A DNA stretch of 64,000 nt from Parvularcula sp. LCG005 (GCF_032930845.1 NZ_CP136758.1:2061001-2125000), one strand, 5' to 3'; positions 34,905 through 44,931 are shown, numbered from the stretch's first letter. Made by a program: numbers and translations. Notes: generated by a model not told the origin, from the sequence alone.

Positions 34905-36725
34905 TCAAAAAATCGCGGCATCTTCGATGTGAAACTGGCCTGCATTTCCGCCGCGCCAGTCATCGGGTTTGATGCGCCCGGCGAGGTGCACCTGACGCCC
35001 GTCAGCGGCCGCCTGAAGGAAGTCGCCTAGCGGCTGGCCGATACAGCCGAAGGTGATCGCCCGCGCCGTCCGACCCATGCCATCCTCCACCGTCAGCGCG
35101 ATATGCTTGTCCTTCAGCACCTTGAGATGACGGAGGCGAACCCCTTCCAGCGCGAAGCGGGGTTCGGGTGCGGCGTTACCGAACGGCCCCGCCAGCTCGA
35201 CCATGTCGCAGAAATCCCGCGTGATGCTGCCAACCCCTATCAACCCGTCCAGAAGGAAAGCCCGCTCCGCACGGGACGTCCCAACCGCCGCGGACAGGGT
35301 CTCCGCCAGATAGGCTTCGAAACCTGGCAATTGCGCCCGGGTGAGCGAGACGCCGGCCGCCATGGGGTGCCCCCCGCCGCCCGCAATGATGCCCGCCTTC
35401 ACGGCCTGCTGGATGGCTTCGCCCAGATCGACACCCGGCAGTGAGCGACCGGAACCTTTGCCCTCATCGCCCTCAAACGCGATGACAATGGTGGGGCGGT
35501 CGAAGCGCTCCTTCAGCCGACCGGCCACAATGCCGATAACGCCGGCGTGCCAGCCCTCCTCCGCCACCACGAGCGGTGCCGCCACATCGCGCCCGCCCCG
35601 GGCCTCAGCCTGCTCGATGGCTGCGTCCAGAACGGCTGCCTCGACGTCCTGCCGCGCGCCGTTCAGCGATTGCAGCCGGTGCGCGAGGGTTTCCACCGTA
35701 GCCGGATCGTCGGACGATAGAAGCTCATAGGCGAGTCGCGCATGGCCGATCCGGCCTGCGGCATTGATCCGTGGCCCAACGGCGAACCCGAAATGATGCG
35801 CCTGGGCACGCCCCTTGGCCCCGGCCATCGCAGCGAGAGCCCGCAGACCCGGATTGCCAACCTGGCAGGTGTCAAAATCCTGCAGCAGCTTCAGTCCCTG
35901 TGCCACCAGCGTCCGTGTCAGCCCCTTCAGGGGCATGACATCACAGACGAGGCTGAGGGCCACAAGATCAAGCCATTGCAGCAGGTTTGGCTCCTTGCGG
36001 TCCTTGAAATGCCCAGCTTTGCGCAGCGCCCTGTTGGTGGCCACCAATGTCATGAACACAACGCCGCCTGCGGACAATTCGGTCAGACCGGACAGGTCAT
36101 CGGGCCGCTGCGGGTTTACGATGGCCAGTGCGTCCGGCACGGTTTCCATGAGGTGGTGGTCAAGAACGACGATCTCGTAGCCCTTGACCTTGGCGGCGGA
36201 CAGGACGGCACCGGCCGTCGCGCCACAATCGACCGTGACGATCAGCTTCGCGCCCTTTTCCGCAAGGCCATCAAAAGCTGGCAGATTAGGCCCGTATCCT
36301 TCCGTCATCCGGTCCGGGAGATGCACCGCATGGGGGACATCAAGCGCCGTGAGGTATCGGGACATCAGCGCGGAAGAAACCGTACCGTCCACGTCATAAT
36401 CACCAAAGATGCCGATCGTCTCACCACCAGCAATCGCGTCTGCAAGCCGCTGTGCCGCCACGTCCATATCCTTCAGTACCGAAGGGTCAGGCAAGGCGTC
36501 GCGCAGGCTGGGCTGGGTGAAACTGTGAAAACTGTCCGCCGTGACGCCCCGGGATACGAGAATGTCCGCCAGGATGGGGTGGCATCCCTCCCGCTGAACG
36601 ATGGTTTCAGCCGCACGGGCGTCCACCTTCCGCCGTTGCCACTTCTTTCCGCTCACGGAGGATGTGACGTTGAGAAAGGCGTCAGTGTCTTGGACTGGAT
36701 TGTCGATTGGGGAGGTATTCTGCAT
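34905..36725 (-). CDS. recJ: Single-stranded-DNA-specific exonuclease RecJ
   Basis: 5'-3' ssDNA exonuclease used in RecF-pathway recombination, mismatch and base-excision repair. 606 residues. DHH-family motifs: FGDYDVDGTVSSALM, VTVDCGATA, VVLDHHLME, NPQRPDDL and, in DHHA1, GIIAGGGGHPMAAGVSL. The N-terminal GCHPILADILVSRGV and C-terminal OB-like region (IKPDDWRGG) are as in the family. Last gene of the minus-strand run that includes comF, grxC, amidase and DUF1178. Confidence 0.96.
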   Translation of the reverse strand: MQNTSPIDNPVQDTDAFLNVTSSVSGKKWQRRKVDARAAETIVQREGCHPILADILVSRGVTADSFHSFTQPSLRDALPDPSVLKDMDVAAQRLADAIAGGETIGIFGDYDVDGTVSSALMSRYLTALDVPHAVHLPDRMTEGYGPNLPAFDGLAEKGAKLIVTVDCGATAGAVLSAAKVKGYEIVVLDHHLMETVPDALAIVNPQRPDDLSGLTELSAGGVVFMTLVATNRALRKAGHFKDRKEPNLLQWLDLVALSLVCDVMPLKGLTRTLVAQGLKLLQDFDTCQVGNPGLRALAAMAGAKGRAQAHHFGFAVGPRINAAGRIGHARLAYELLSSDDPATVETLAHRLQSLNGARQDVEAAVLDAAIEQAEARGGRDVAAPLVVAEEGWHAGVIGIVAGRLKERFDRPTIVIAFEGDEGKGSGRSLPGVDLGEAIQQAVKAGIIAGGGGHPMAAGVSLTRAQLPGFEAYLAETLSAAVGTSRAERAFLLDGLIGVGSITRDFCDMVELAGPFGNAAPEPRFALEGVRLRHLKVLKDKHIALTVEDGMGRTARAITFGCIGQPLGDFLQAAADGRQVHLAGRIKPDDWRGGNAGQFHIEDAAIF

Positions 36726-36766
36726 GGGGATTTATGTCACGCCCGGCCACAAAAGACAAAGCGCGA

Positions 36767-37207
36767 CTAATTCAGCTTCCGCTTCTGTGCGCCCGCATCA
36801 ATCGGTTCGGGTAACGGTGCGACCGTCACGCCTTCTTCGCGCAGCTCAGAGACTTCTTTCGGTGACGCCTCGCCGTAAATAGGGCGATCCTTCGTTTCGC
36901 CGTAGTGAATACGCCGCGCCTCTTCCGGGAACTGTTTGCCCACATGGTCGAAGTTCTTTTCGACATAGTCTTTCGCGCGGCGAGCGCTTTCGTTGAAGGC
37001 TTCGAGCACGGCGTCGGCATTGGGGGCTGAGGACGTCCGACGCGATGTTGAAATGGACGGCGCCATCAACGCCTTCTCAACGGCGGCGGTGCCGCAGACC
37101 GGACATTCGAGGAGGTGCTTTTCAGCCTGCTCGTCATAGTCGGCACTGTTGGAGAACCAGCCCTCGAACCCGTGGCCGTCCTCACACTTCAACGCATATT
37201 TGATCAT
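36767..37207 (-). CDS. DUF1178 family protein with zinc ribbon
   Basis: 146 residues, cytoplasmic. MIKYALKCEDGHGFEGWFSNSADYD and HLLECPVCGTAAVEKALMAP give the C...H and CxxC pattern of a zinc ribbon at 1-55; the rest is the DUF1178 helix and the segment FPEEARRIHYGETKDRPIYG. Function unknown. In alphaproteobacteria it commonly follows the nitrilase-family gene and glutaredoxin; here its ATG overlaps the amidase stop. Confidence 0.9.
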   Translation of the reverse strand: MIKYALKCEDGHGFEGWFSNSADYDEQAEKHLLECPVCGTAAVEKALMAPSISTSRRTSSAPNADAVLEAFNESARRAKDYVEKNFDHVGKQFPEEARRIHYGETKDRPIYGEASPKEVSELREEGVTVAPLPEPIDAGAQKRKLN

Positions 37208-38037
37208 AGCTCATAGATGCGCGTTTCTACGTCCCGATCAAGGGTAAGGTTTGGCACGCGTCGACGGACATCGGCGACCTTGTCCAGATCAATATCAGCC
37301 ACGATGACTCCCGGCTGGTTATTGGGCTGTTCAGCCAGAATCGTCCCCCAGGGATCGACGATCAGGGAATGGCCATAGGTGGCTCTGCCGTCCTCATGCT
37401 GCCCGCCCTGGGCCGGGGCGATCACATAGCTGCCGGTTTCGATGGCCCGCGCCCGCAGAAGGACGTGCCAGTGCGCTTCTCCCGTTGGCACGGTGAACGC
37501 GGCGGGGACGGCCAGAATGCTCGCTCCCGCCTGCGCCAGTCGCCGGAAGTGGTGAGGAAAGCGCAGATCGTAGCAGACAGACATGCCAATCCCGCCCAGC
37601 GGGGTGTTGGCGAGGACGGCCTTGTCGCCGCCAGCCACGGTGTTCGATTCCTTCCAGCTCTCCCCGGTCGGCAGGTCCACATCAAACAGGTGGATCTTGT
37701 CATAGGTCGCCACCGCACCCCGGGGGCCGAAGAGAAAGCTGCGATTGGCAAATTTGCGCGTCTCCCCGCGCTCCACAGCCACAGGCATGGAGCCAATCAG
37801 AAGATGCGCGCCGAGGTCCCGGGCCAGTGCGGAAAAGGCGTCGACCTCCGGCATGGCATCGGGCGCCGGCAAATTGCCAAACAGGCGATCCGAATTGCGG
37901 TCGAGCAGTGTCGTCATTTCAGGCGTCGCGATCAGGTCGGCCCCGCGCGCAGCGGCTTCCCGGATCAAGCGAGTTGCCTCATCCAGATTGCGCATCCGGT
38001 CGATCCCGGAATTCATCTGCACCAGTCCAACACGCAT
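37204..38037 (-). CDS. Carbon-nitrogen hydrolase (nitrilase superfamily)
   Basis: 277-residue cytosolic amidase. The catalytic triad is visible: Glu in LIATPEMTTLLDR, Lys in TYDKIHLFDVDLP and Cys in SVCYDLRFPHHFR. The pattern resembles the Nit1/deaminated-glutathione amidase or omega-amidase branch, where the product of off-target glutathione or glutamine transamination is hydrolysed; its neighbour grxC fits a thiol-metabolism setting. Starts 4 nt after the grxC stop. Confidence 0.92.
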   Translation of the reverse strand: MRVGLVQMNSGIDRMRNLDEATRLIREAAARGADLIATPEMTTLLDRNSDRLFGNLPAPDAMPEVDAFSALARDLGAHLLIGSMPVAVERGETRKFANRSFLFGPRGAVATYDKIHLFDVDLPTGESWKESNTVAGGDKAVLANTPLGGIGMSVCYDLRFPHHFRRLAQAGASILAVPAAFTVPTGEAHWHVLLRARAIETGSYVIAPAQGGQHEDGRATYGHSLIVDPWGTILAEQPNNQPGVIVADIDLDKVADVRRRVPNLTLDRDVETRIYEL

Positions 38038-38041
38038 TGCC

Positions 38042-38299
38042 TTAGTCCTCCAGCAGGGCGTCGAGCTTGCCGCTGCGATCCAGCAGCATCAGGTCATCAC
38101 AGCCGCCCACATGGGTATCGCCGATGAAAATCTGCGGATAGGTCCGCGCGCCACCGGAACGCTCCAGCATTTCGGCTTTCTTATCCGGGTCAAAGGCTGC
38201 GGGAATGTCGGTTATCTCAACCCCCTTGTCGGCCAGTTTGGTCAGGGCGCGCACACAATAAGGGCAACCGGGCTTGGTGTAGATCGTCACAGATTTCAT
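38042..38299 (-). CDS. grxC: Glutaredoxin 3
   Basis: 85-residue dithiol glutaredoxin that reduces disulfides with glutathione. Active site TKPGCPYCVRALTKL (CPYC), then GARTYPQIFIGDTHVGGCDDL, the cis-Pro and glutathione-binding stretch. Standard length. Located between comF and the amidase gene in a block that is common in alphaproteobacteria. Confidence 0.97.
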   Translation of the reverse strand: MKSVTIYTKPGCPYCVRALTKLADKGVEITDIPAAFDPDKKAEMLERSGGARTYPQIFIGDTHVGGCDDLMLLDRSGKLDALLED

Positions 38300-38305
38300 A
38301 GGGAC

Positions 38306-39148
38306 TTACTCCTTTACGTCCTCATATAGGGCTGTTTGCCCGCCTGTAACGACCCTGGCGAGGGTCAGGCCGTGAACCTTTGCCGCACCTGCGCCGCGCA
38401 GCAGTCGCGCACAGGCGAGCAATGTGGCGCCTGTGGTCAGGACATCATCAATGAGGACGACCGTGCGGCCCTCGATCCGCTCTGGCTGGCGAAGGGCGAA
38501 GGCGCCGCGCACATTGCGCGCACGATCCTGCCGACTGCCCCCCTTTTGCGGCGGCGTTTTTCTCGCGCGCCGCACGGCCCGCGGCAGCACGTCGAGGCTT
38601 GCCTGCCGACCGATGGCTGCGGCCAGCAGCCCCGCCTGATTGTATCGCCGCTGCGCCAGTCGACTGGGGTGTAGCGGCACAGGGACGAGCACACTGTCCG
38701 GCGTCAGGATCTCCCGGCCCGCCTGCATCATCAGACGCGCAAATAGGGCCACACCATCGGACCGGTCGGCATATTTCAGCTTGAGAATACCCCCGGAGAT
38801 CACATCGTCATAAGCCAATGCCGCCCGGTACTGATCAAGCCGCCGTGGACCGGTCAGACGCTCGCGAAAGCGGTCCGGCGCAGCGCAGGTCACGCAGAGA
38901 GGCTGCGCAGTCCCCTCATGGGGAAAGGGCCAGCCGCACGCCGCACACCAAGGCGGCGCGAGAAATTTCAGCTGGCTCCATATCTCCGGTGCCAAGGTAT
39001 CGTGCCGCTGCACGAGGCGGTCGGAAACCGGACATCGCGGCGGATAGACAAAGCGGCCCACGGCCTGAACGGCCGATGATTGCCACAGCCGCAGCCGGGT
39101 GGTTAAGGGGTCGCGTCCCTGCTCCTCCTCGGTGAAAGGCTGATCCAT
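38306..39148 (-). CDS. comF: ComF family phosphoribosyltransferase-like protein
   Basis: A 280-residue member of the ComF/GntX family. An N-terminal zinc-ribbon region has CPVSDR, WCAACGWPF and LCVTCAAPD; the C-terminal phosphoribosyltransferase domain has the VPVPLHPSRLAQRRYNQAG and PRPP-binding VVLIDDVLTTGATLLACA motifs. In naturally transformable species it helps DNA uptake; here it may serve DNA or purine metabolism. ATG 39148 overlaps the divergent methyltransferase ATG 39147 (shared CATG); an in-frame ATG at 39172 is an alternative. Confidence 0.88.
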   Translation of the reverse strand: MDQPFTEEEQGRDPLTTRLRLWQSSAVQAVGRFVYPPRCPVSDRLVQRHDTLAPEIWSQLKFLAPPWCAACGWPFPHEGTAQPLCVTCAAPDRFRERLTGPRRLDQYRAALAYDDVISGGILKLKYADRSDGVALFARLMMQAGREILTPDSVLVPVPLHPSRLAQRRYNQAGLLAAAIGRQASLDVLPRAVRRARKTPPQKGGSRQDRARNVRGAFALRQPERIEGRTVVLIDDVLTTGATLLACARLLRGAGAAKVHGLTLARVVTGGQTALYEDVKE

Positions 39149-40031
39149 GTCGTCCCCGCAAGCTCCCTCCATCTTCAATGCCGCTGCCCGGCGAAGCAAG
39201 CGCCTGCGCGCAGCGCGGATGGACGGCGATTTCCACTTCCTTTGGAAGGAAGCTGCGGCTGACGTGGTGGATCGTCTTGAGACCGTCCTCAAGCGGTTTG
39301 ATACCGCTCTGTTTTACGGCCCGGCTGCCGCGACGGTGAAAGACGCCCTGACGGAGAAGGCGGATGTGGGCGAGGTCGTCCTGGCCGATTCAGTGAGCGT
39401 GCGCCGCGACGTGATCGAGGCGGACCCTGCAGCCCTGCCCTTTAACGACAGACAGTTCGATCTTGTGGTCTCGGTCATGGCCCTGCACGCGGTCGACCAT
39501 ATCCACAGCGCGCTGGTGGAGGCCCGCCGTGTGCTCAAGCCCGATGGCCTCTTCATCGCCATTTTCCCCGGCGAGCGGACGCTGACGGAATTACGGCTGT
39601 CGCTGCAGGCAGCGGAAACTTCCGTCCTCGGACGGGTTTCTGCGCGTGTCATGCCGTTCGTGGCGGTGAAAGATGGCGGCGCATTGTTGCAGGCCGCCGG
39701 TTTCGCCCTGCCTGTGTCAGACGTGGCCACCGTGCCGGTGTCCTATCAGGACCCGTTCCGACTGTTTCAGGATCTGCGGGGGATGGGGGAAACAAGTCAT
39801 CTCAAAGCAGGCCCGAAGGGGGCTTTGCGGCGTGACGTGGTAGGCGCCGCCCTCACCCATTACCGGGAGCATTACGGTAACAGTGAGGGCGGCGTCAGAG
39901 CCAGGTTTGACCTGGTCTGTCTCACAGGCTGGGCGCCCCATGGCAGCCAGCCGAAGCCTCTTCGTCCCGGCAGCGCTAAGATGTCGCTGGCCGATGCCGT
40001 AAAAGATTTTGATCCGTCAAAAGATCAATAA
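39147..40031 (+). CDS. Methyltransferase-domain protein (NDUFAF5/BioC-like)
   Basis: 294 residues. The later part is clear class I methyltransferase: PFNDRQFDLVVSVMALHAVDHI, EARRVLKPDGLFIAIFPGE and the region after LLQAAGFALP, closest to the BioC/NDUFAF5 group that acts on assembly of complex I in mitochondria. The glycine-rich SAM motif I is not recognisable: the expected position reads FDTALFYGPAAAT instead of LDLGCGxG. GAAAGG lies nine bases before the ATG. Its start codon overlaps that of comF on the other strand. Function uncertain. Confidence 0.8.
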   Translation: MSSPQAPSIFNAAARRSKRLRAARMDGDFHFLWKEAAADVVDRLETVLKRFDTALFYGPAAATVKDALTEKADVGEVVLADSVSVRRDVIEADPAALPFNDRQFDLVVSVMALHAVDHIHSALVEARRVLKPDGLFIAIFPGERTLTELRLSLQAAETSVLGRVSARVMPFVAVKDGGALLQAAGFALPVSDVATVPVSYQDPFRLFQDLRGMGETSHLKAGPKGALRRDVVGAALTHYREHYGNSEGGVRARFDLVCLTGWAPHGSQPKPLRPGSAKMSLADAVKDFDPSKDQ

Positions 40032-40035
40032 GGGA

Positions 40036-40233
40036 TCACTCGCCGATGGCGGTCGTCAGTTCGCTATCGACTGAATCGTAGAGATTGTTCGAAATCTTCT
40101 CGCCGATAGATCGTACGGTGCCGACGATGGCGATGGACAGCGTCGCGATCAGAAGACCGTATTCGATCGCTGTTGCGCCGTCTTCTTCTTCGAAGAAACG
40201 GACGGCCAGACTTTTTCGTTTAACGTCCACCAT
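40036..40233 (-). CDS. flp: Flp-family type IVb pilin
   Basis: A 65-residue prepilin. The leader is MVDVKRKSLAVRFFEEEDG, cut by prepilin peptidase before ATAIEYGLLIATLSIAIVGT, the Flp/Fap hydrophobic helix with Glu at +5 and adjacent Tyr. Flp pilins build tad adhesive pili for surface attachment. ATG 40233 has AGGTGCC upstream; the frame extends further but overlaps mutT. It is an orphan: no tad/cpa genes are in the window, and it follows mutT by 23 nt on the same strand. Confidence 0.9.
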   Translation of the reverse strand: MVDVKRKSLAVRFFEEEDGATAIEYGLLIATLSIAIVGTVRSIGEKISNNLYDSVDSELTTAIGE

Positions 40234-40256
40234 GGCACCTGCCCCTCGGCTGGTCC

Positions 40257-40664
40257 CTAGCCTATCAGATAATCCCGCAACTGCGCGGCGATCGGCCGAT
40301 CGACCGGGGGCATATCCAGCCCGATTAATTGTTCCGGACGCACCCATTTGAGGGTTTGCCCTTCCTTCGCCATCGGAATGCCCTGCCATTTGCGACACAG
40401 GAAAACAGTCATCAGCAGCGAGTTGTTTTCTCGCGCCTCTGTTCCGAAGCTGAACGGCCCCAGACAGCTTTCCTGGGTTCGGATACCCAGTTCTTCCTCA
40501 AGCTCACGGACAAGCGCCGCTTCCGGCGTTTCTCCGTCTTCCACCTTGCCACCCGGGAATTCCCAAAGCCCGGCATGGTGCCGACCTTCGGGCCGCGTGG
40601 CCATCAGTACCCGTCCATCCTGATCGATTAGCGCCACCGCGCTGACGAGAAGAAGGCCGGTCAT
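40257..40664 (-). CDS. mutT: Nudix hydrolase, MutT type (8-oxo-dGTP diphosphatase)
   Basis: Cleans oxidised dGTP from the nucleotide pool. 135 residues from ATG 40664 (GAGGTATCA before it); the longer frame starts with TTG. The Nudix box [20 protein letters not shown] plus ELGI is complete (G-x5-E-x7-REVxEE-x-G form). Also [17 protein letters not shown] and a C-terminal QLRDYLIG. Placed between the PpiC gene and flp. Confidence 0.93.
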   Translation of the reverse strand: MTGLLLVSAVALIDQDGRVLMATRPEGRHHAGLWEFPGGKVEDGETPEAALVRELEEELGIRTQESCLGPFSFGTEARENNSLLMTVFLCRKWQGIPMAKEGQTLKWVRPEQLIGLDMPPVDRPIAAQLRDYLIG

Positions 40665-40746
40665 TGATACCTCGTCAGTAGACGGCAAAGAGTTGAAAGG
40701 CAGGCTAAGGAACGACGTTAAAATAGGTTAAGCGTAATTTATTTCG

Positions 40747-41745
40747 TCACCAGGACGACGCCACCAGGCTAGCCGTCGGCATGACGCCAGAATAGGGCCG
40801 CATGGTCGAGGCCAGGCGGATCGGCACAGCCGAGCGGGCCAGACGAACCGTGTCCACGACCACTTCGTCACGAAGCTGCGCTTCGATCTGCGGTCGCATC
40901 TCGTCAAACGGTGGCAGGCGCATCGCCCGGCGGGAATCGACACAAAGGAGATACCAGCCCTGCTCGCCCTTGACCGGCGCCGAAGCCGTATCGAAGGGCA
41001 GATCGCGCACAGCCTCGATCATCGCAGGCGGCAATTCGCTCATGCGGACACTGCCCACGAGCCCGCCCTTGGCGCGGCTGTCCATATCGAGTGATTGGCG
41101 GCGGGCCAGATTTGCGAAAGACTGCCCCTGATCGATACGCCGCTTCAGGGCGACGGCCTCGGCTTCGCTCGAGACCTGAATGCGCCGCAGCTCAATCAGT
41201 TGATCCGCATCGGCCAGTTGGCGGGCCTCATCATAGACGGCCCGGATGCGTTCTTCTGTGACCGTCTGACGGACCGCCATCTCCAGATAGGCGCTCGAGA
41301 GGATCCGGCGGCGGGCCAGCGCCAACTCGGCCCGGATTTCCAGCGTTTTGTCGAGGCCCTGGGCCGTAGCGGCCTTGGCAAGCGCCACCTGATCGGCCGC
41401 TTCATCCACCAGACCGGTCCGGAACAGGGCCGCAGGCGGCAGGATAGCCGCATCCACATTTTCCATGAAAACAGCCTGTGCCCGGGCGTCCGATACGCGA
41501 ATCGGCGTAGTGCCTACCTCCATCAGGACAGGATCGGGATCTGAGGGCTCAACCATCATCACCGGCTCAATCCAAGACTGGCCGACGATTTCATTGCCTG
41601 CTGCGGTCATCAGAACCATCGCAGCACCGGCAACAAAGATATCGCGAATGTCGATGGCATCCATGGCCGCGGCGACAATCATCGCGACATATTCCAGACC
41701 GCGGGGTGATTCGCGTCCGATCAGAGCTTTTGGCACATGCCTCAT
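40747..41745 (-). CDS. PpiC-type peptidyl-prolyl cis-trans isomerase, membrane or exported
   Basis: 332-residue parvulin-like folding factor. An N-terminal hydrophobic region (about 34-52, IFVAGAAMVLMTAAG) could be an anchor or signal. Residues about 90-185 are helical SurA-like, and the PpiC domain (about 185-285) has IELRRIQVSSEAEAVALKRRI, GQSFANLARRQSLD, KGGLVGSVRMSELPPAM and GWYLLCVDSRR. ATG 41745 is chosen; a TTG at 41775 is the longer alternative. It diverges from secA across 201 bp, a sensible pairing for protein export. Not clearly SurA, PpiD or PrsA. Confidence 0.82.
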   Translation of the reverse strand: MRHVPKALIGRESPRGLEYVAMIVAAAMDAIDIRDIFVAGAAMVLMTAAGNEIVGQSWIEPVMMVEPSDPDPVLMEVGTTPIRVSDARAQAVFMENVDAAILPPAALFRTGLVDEAADQVALAKAATAQGLDKTLEIRAELALARRRILSSAYLEMAVRQTVTEERIRAVYDEARQLADADQLIELRRIQVSSEAEAVALKRRIDQGQSFANLARRQSLDMDSRAKGGLVGSVRMSELPPAMIEAVRDLPFDTASAPVKGEQGWYLLCVDSRRAMRLPPFDEMRPQIEAQLRDEVVVDTVRLARSAVPIRLASTMRPYSGVMPTASLVASSW

Positions 41746-41818
41746 GGTCACTAGCGATTTAAGATTGAGGCCCAAGAGTCAATCCTTCTCGCGTAAATGG
41801 TAGATTTTCCGCTGTCAT

Positions 41819-41847
41819 TTGACACCCTAAAGCGGCCTCCCTATCTG
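41819..41847 (+). promoter_or_regulatory. Predicted sigma70 promoter of secA
   Basis: TTGACA at 41819-41824, 17-nt spacer, TATCTG at 41842-41847. The -35 is perfect and the -10 partial. It would give a leader of roughly 95 bases before the secA ATG. The leader holds no clear secM-like open frame. Confidence 0.55.
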
Positions 41848-41946
41848 TGCGCCAACCGAAACCGCGGTCAGATGGCCGCACATCCCCCTAGCAGGGCTGT
41901 GCAAGATCTCTGCCTGCCAAATCCGTAACCGAGCGCTATTTATTCC

Positions 41947-44931
41947 ATGGCCAAAAAAACACTCGCCGTCCGCCTCTTCGGGTCCACAACTGAGCGTCGC
42001 ATCAAGCCGCTAACGAAGAAGGCCAAAGCGATTGGCGAGTTGGCGGACCAGATGGCGGCCCTGACCGATGTACAGATCGCGCTGAAGACCGAAGAGTTCA
42101 AAACCCGGTTCCAGGACGGCGAGACCCTTGATGACCTGCTGCCAGAGGCGTTCGCCCTCGTCCGCGAAGCGGCGACGCGCGCCTTGGGCCTGCGCCCTTA
42201 TGACGTCCAGCTCGTCGGCGGCATGGTGATCCATTCGGGCAATATTGCCGAGATGAAGACCGGTGAAGGTAAGACGCTGGTGGCGACCCTGCCCGTCTAT
42301 CTCAACGCCCTCGCTGGCAAGGGTGTCCACGTCGTCACCGTCAACGATTACCTGGCCACCCGCGACGCTGAATGGATGTCCAAGGTTTACAGCCTGCTGG
42401 GCATGACCACCGGGATCATCGCCCACGGGATGAGCGATAATGAACGTCGCGAGGCCTATGCCTGTGACATCACCTACGCGACCAACAATGAGCTCGGCTT
42501 CGACTATCTTCGCGATAATATGAAGCAGCGGATCGAGGATATGGTCCAGCGCGGGCACTATTTCGCTGTGGTGGACGAGGTCGACTCCATTCTGATCGAC
42601 GAAGCCCGGACCCCGCTGATCATCTCCGGCCCCACCGAAGACAAGTCGGATCTCTACGTCAAAATCGACAGCCTGATCCCGCAGCTGACCGAAGAGCATT
42701 TTGAGGTCGACGAAAAAGCCCGCTCCGTTGGCCTGACCGAAGAAGGCAACGAGTTCATCGAAGAGCTGCTGCGCGCCGAAGAGATGCTTGAGGGTGACCA
42801 GCTCTACGACGCCGCCAATGTTGCGGTCGTGCACCACCTCCAGAACGCCCTGCGCGCTCACAAGATGTTCCAGCGGGACAAGGATTACATCGTCAAAGGC
42901 GGCAAGGTCGTCATCATCGATGAGTTCACCGGCCGTATGATGGATGGCCGCCGCTGGTCCGATGGCCTGCACCAGGCGGTGGAAGCCAAGGAAGGCGTCC
43001 AGATCCAGCCCGAGAACGTCACGCTGGCATCGATCACCTTCCAGAACTATTTCCGCCTGTATGAACGTCTGTCCGGCATGACCGGCACCGCCCTCACCGA
43101 GGAAGGTGAATTTCAGGACATCTACAAGCTCAGCGTTTTCGAGATCCCCACGAACCGGCCGATTGCCCGTGAGGACATGGAAGACGAGCTCTACATGACG
43201 GCCAAGGAGAAATACCGGGCCATCGCCGCACAGATCGCGGAATGTCACATGAAGGGCCAGCCGGTACTGGTCGGCACGGTGTCGATCGAAAAATCGGAAT
43301 ATCTGTCCTCCCTGCTCAGCGACAAGAAATTCTGGCGTGAGACCGCGACCATCCTTCGCAGCCAGGCCGATGACCTGAACGAGAAGAAGGATGCCGACGA
43401 CATTGAGCGCCTGCGCAAGCGGGCCGACAATCTTGAGGCGCTATCCCGCAAGCCCGTCCCTGTTCCTCACAACGTCCTGAACGCCCGGTTCCACGAACAG
43501 GAAGCTGAGATCGTGGCGCAGGCCGGTGTGCCGGGTGCCGTGACCATCGCCACCAACATGGCCGGTCGCGGGACGGACATCCAGCTTGGCGGGTCCGTCG
43601 ATATGGAAGTCATGGCCCTTCTCGAAGACGATGACGATGCGGAGACGATTGCCCGCAAGCGCGCCGAGATCGAGGCAAAGGTCAAGGATCGGAAGGAAAA
43701 GGCGCTGGAAGCTGGTGGGCTCTACGTTCTGGCCACGGAGCGTCACGAAAGCCGCCGCATCGACAATCAGCTGCGCGGCCGGTCGGGACGCCAGGGTGAC
43801 CCCGGCACGACCAAATTCTTCCTGTCCCTCGAAGATGACCTGATGCGCATTTTCGGTACTGGCATGGAGAAGATGCTGAAACGCTTTGGCATCAAGGAAG
43901 ACGAATCGATCGAGCACCCATGGTTCACCAAGGCCGTGGAAAACGCTCAGAAGAAGATCGAGCAGCGCAATTTCGACATGCGCAAGAACGTCCTCAAATA
44001 TGATGACGTGATGAATGATCAGCGTAAGGCCATTTTCGAGCAGCGGATCGACTTCATGTCGGCCGATGACGTCAGCGATATCGTTGCCGATATGCGCGAG
44101 ACCCTGCTTGAAGACGTGGTTGCCACCTATATTCCGCCAAAATCCTATGCCGAGCGGTGGGACACTGAAGGTCTCGCCGAGGAGATCGAAGAAATCTTCG
44201 GCGTGCAGATGCCTGTACAGGAATGGGCCGCCGAAGAGGGCGTTGCCGATACCGAGATACTCGAGCGTATCCGCGAGCGGGCTGACGCCCGTTATGAGGA
44301 ACGGACGACAGAATTCGGCCCTGAAATGTCACGCCGTGTCGAGAAAGCCGTCCTTCTGCAGACCATCGACGCCAACTGGCGTGAGCACCTGCAGATGCTG
44401 GATCACCTGCGGTCTGTTGTCGGCCTCCGCGGGATGGGTCAGCGCGATCCCCTGCACGAGTTCAAGAACGAGGCGTTCGCCCTGTTCAGTGGCCTTCTGG
44501 ATGGTCTGCGCCGGGACGTGACGCGTGCGCTGTATCACGCCCAGGTTCGCCAGCCCGATGCGCCGCAACCGACACGGACGCTGGATATCGAAGAAGCCAA
44601 GCGTCTGATTCAGGAGTTGCAGCGCAAGGGCCAACTCGACCCCTCACAGCTGCGCGAGACCCATATTGATGCCACGACCGGCGAAAACGATGCCGGCCAC
44701 GGTGGTCCTGAAGCGCCGCAACGGGGCTATGGCCAGTCTGCTGGCCTTGGCACCTTGCGCGCCCAACGCGCCGCCCGCTCTGTTCGCGCGGATGACCCCT
44801 CGACCTGGTCGAAGGTCTCCCGCAACGCGCCCTGCCCTTGCGGCTCTGGCAAAAAATACAAGCATTGCCACGGTGATCCGAAGGCGGAAGGCGCAAACGC
44901 CGGAACACCGCCGACCGATCAGCCAGAGTAA
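41947..44931 (+). CDS. secA: Preprotein translocase ATPase SecA
   Basis: Motor of general protein export at SecYEG. 994 residues, slightly long for the family. DEAD motor: [19 protein letters not shown] (Walker A), [20 protein letters not shown] (DEVD box), [46 protein letters not shown]. Helical scaffold follows, and the C-terminal zinc/SecB-binding tail is [16 protein letters not shown]. Closed by a strong terminator hairpin. PpiC diverges upstream, pairing export with folding. Confidence 0.98.
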   Translation: MAKKTLAVRLFGSTTERRIKPLTKKAKAIGELADQMAALTDVQIALKTEEFKTRFQDGETLDDLLPEAFALVREAATRALGLRPYDVQLVGGMVIHSGNIAEMKTGEGKTLVATLPVYLNALAGKGVHVVTVNDYLATRDAEWMSKVYSLLGMTTGIIAHGMSDNERREAYACDITYATNNELGFDYLRDNMKQRIEDMVQRGHYFAVVDEVDSILIDEARTPLIISGPTEDKSDLYVKIDSLIPQLTEEHFEVDEKARSVGLTEEGNEFIEELLRAEEMLEGDQLYDAANVAVVHHLQNALRAHKMFQRDKDYIVKGGKVVIIDEFTGRMMDGRRWSDGLHQAVEAKEGVQIQPENVTLASITFQNYFRLYERLSGMTGTALTEEGEFQDIYKLSVFEIPTNRPIAREDMEDELYMTAKEKYRAIAAQIAECHMKGQPVLVGTVSIEKSEYLSSLLSDKKFWRETATILRSQADDLNEKKDADDIERLRKRADNLEALSRKPVPVPHNVLNARFHEQEAEIVAQAGVPGAVTIATNMAGRGTDIQLGGSVDMEVMALLEDDDDAETIARKRAEIEAKVKDRKEKALEAGGLYVLATERHESRRIDNQLRGRSGRQGDPGTTKFFLSLEDDLMRIFGTGMEKMLKRFGIKEDESIEHPWFTKAVENAQKKIEQRNFDMRKNVLKYDDVMNDQRKAIFEQRIDFMSADDVSDIVADMRETLLEDVVATYIPPKSYAERWDTEGLAEEIEEIFGVQMPVQEWAAEEGVADTEILERIRERADARYEERTTEFGPEMSRRVEKAVLLQTIDANWREHLQMLDHLRSVVGLRGMGQRDPLHEFKNEAFALFSGLLDGLRRDVTRALYHAQVRQPDAPQPTRTLDIEEAKRLIQELQRKGQLDPSQLRETHIDATTGENDAGHGGPEAPQRGYGQSAGLGTLRAQRAARSVRADDPSTWSKVSRNAPCPCGSGKKYKHCHGDPKAEGANAGTPPTDQPE

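Noticed and set aside
40718-40731. TTAA-N6-TTAA upstream of mutT as a CtrA box
   Set aside because: The CtrA consensus needs a 7-nt spacer (TTAA-N7-TTAA); here it is 6, so the match is poor and is not listed as a site.
42010-43248. 412-codon minus-strand frame inside secA
   Set aside because: secA is certain; the opposite frame is a codon-bias artefact.
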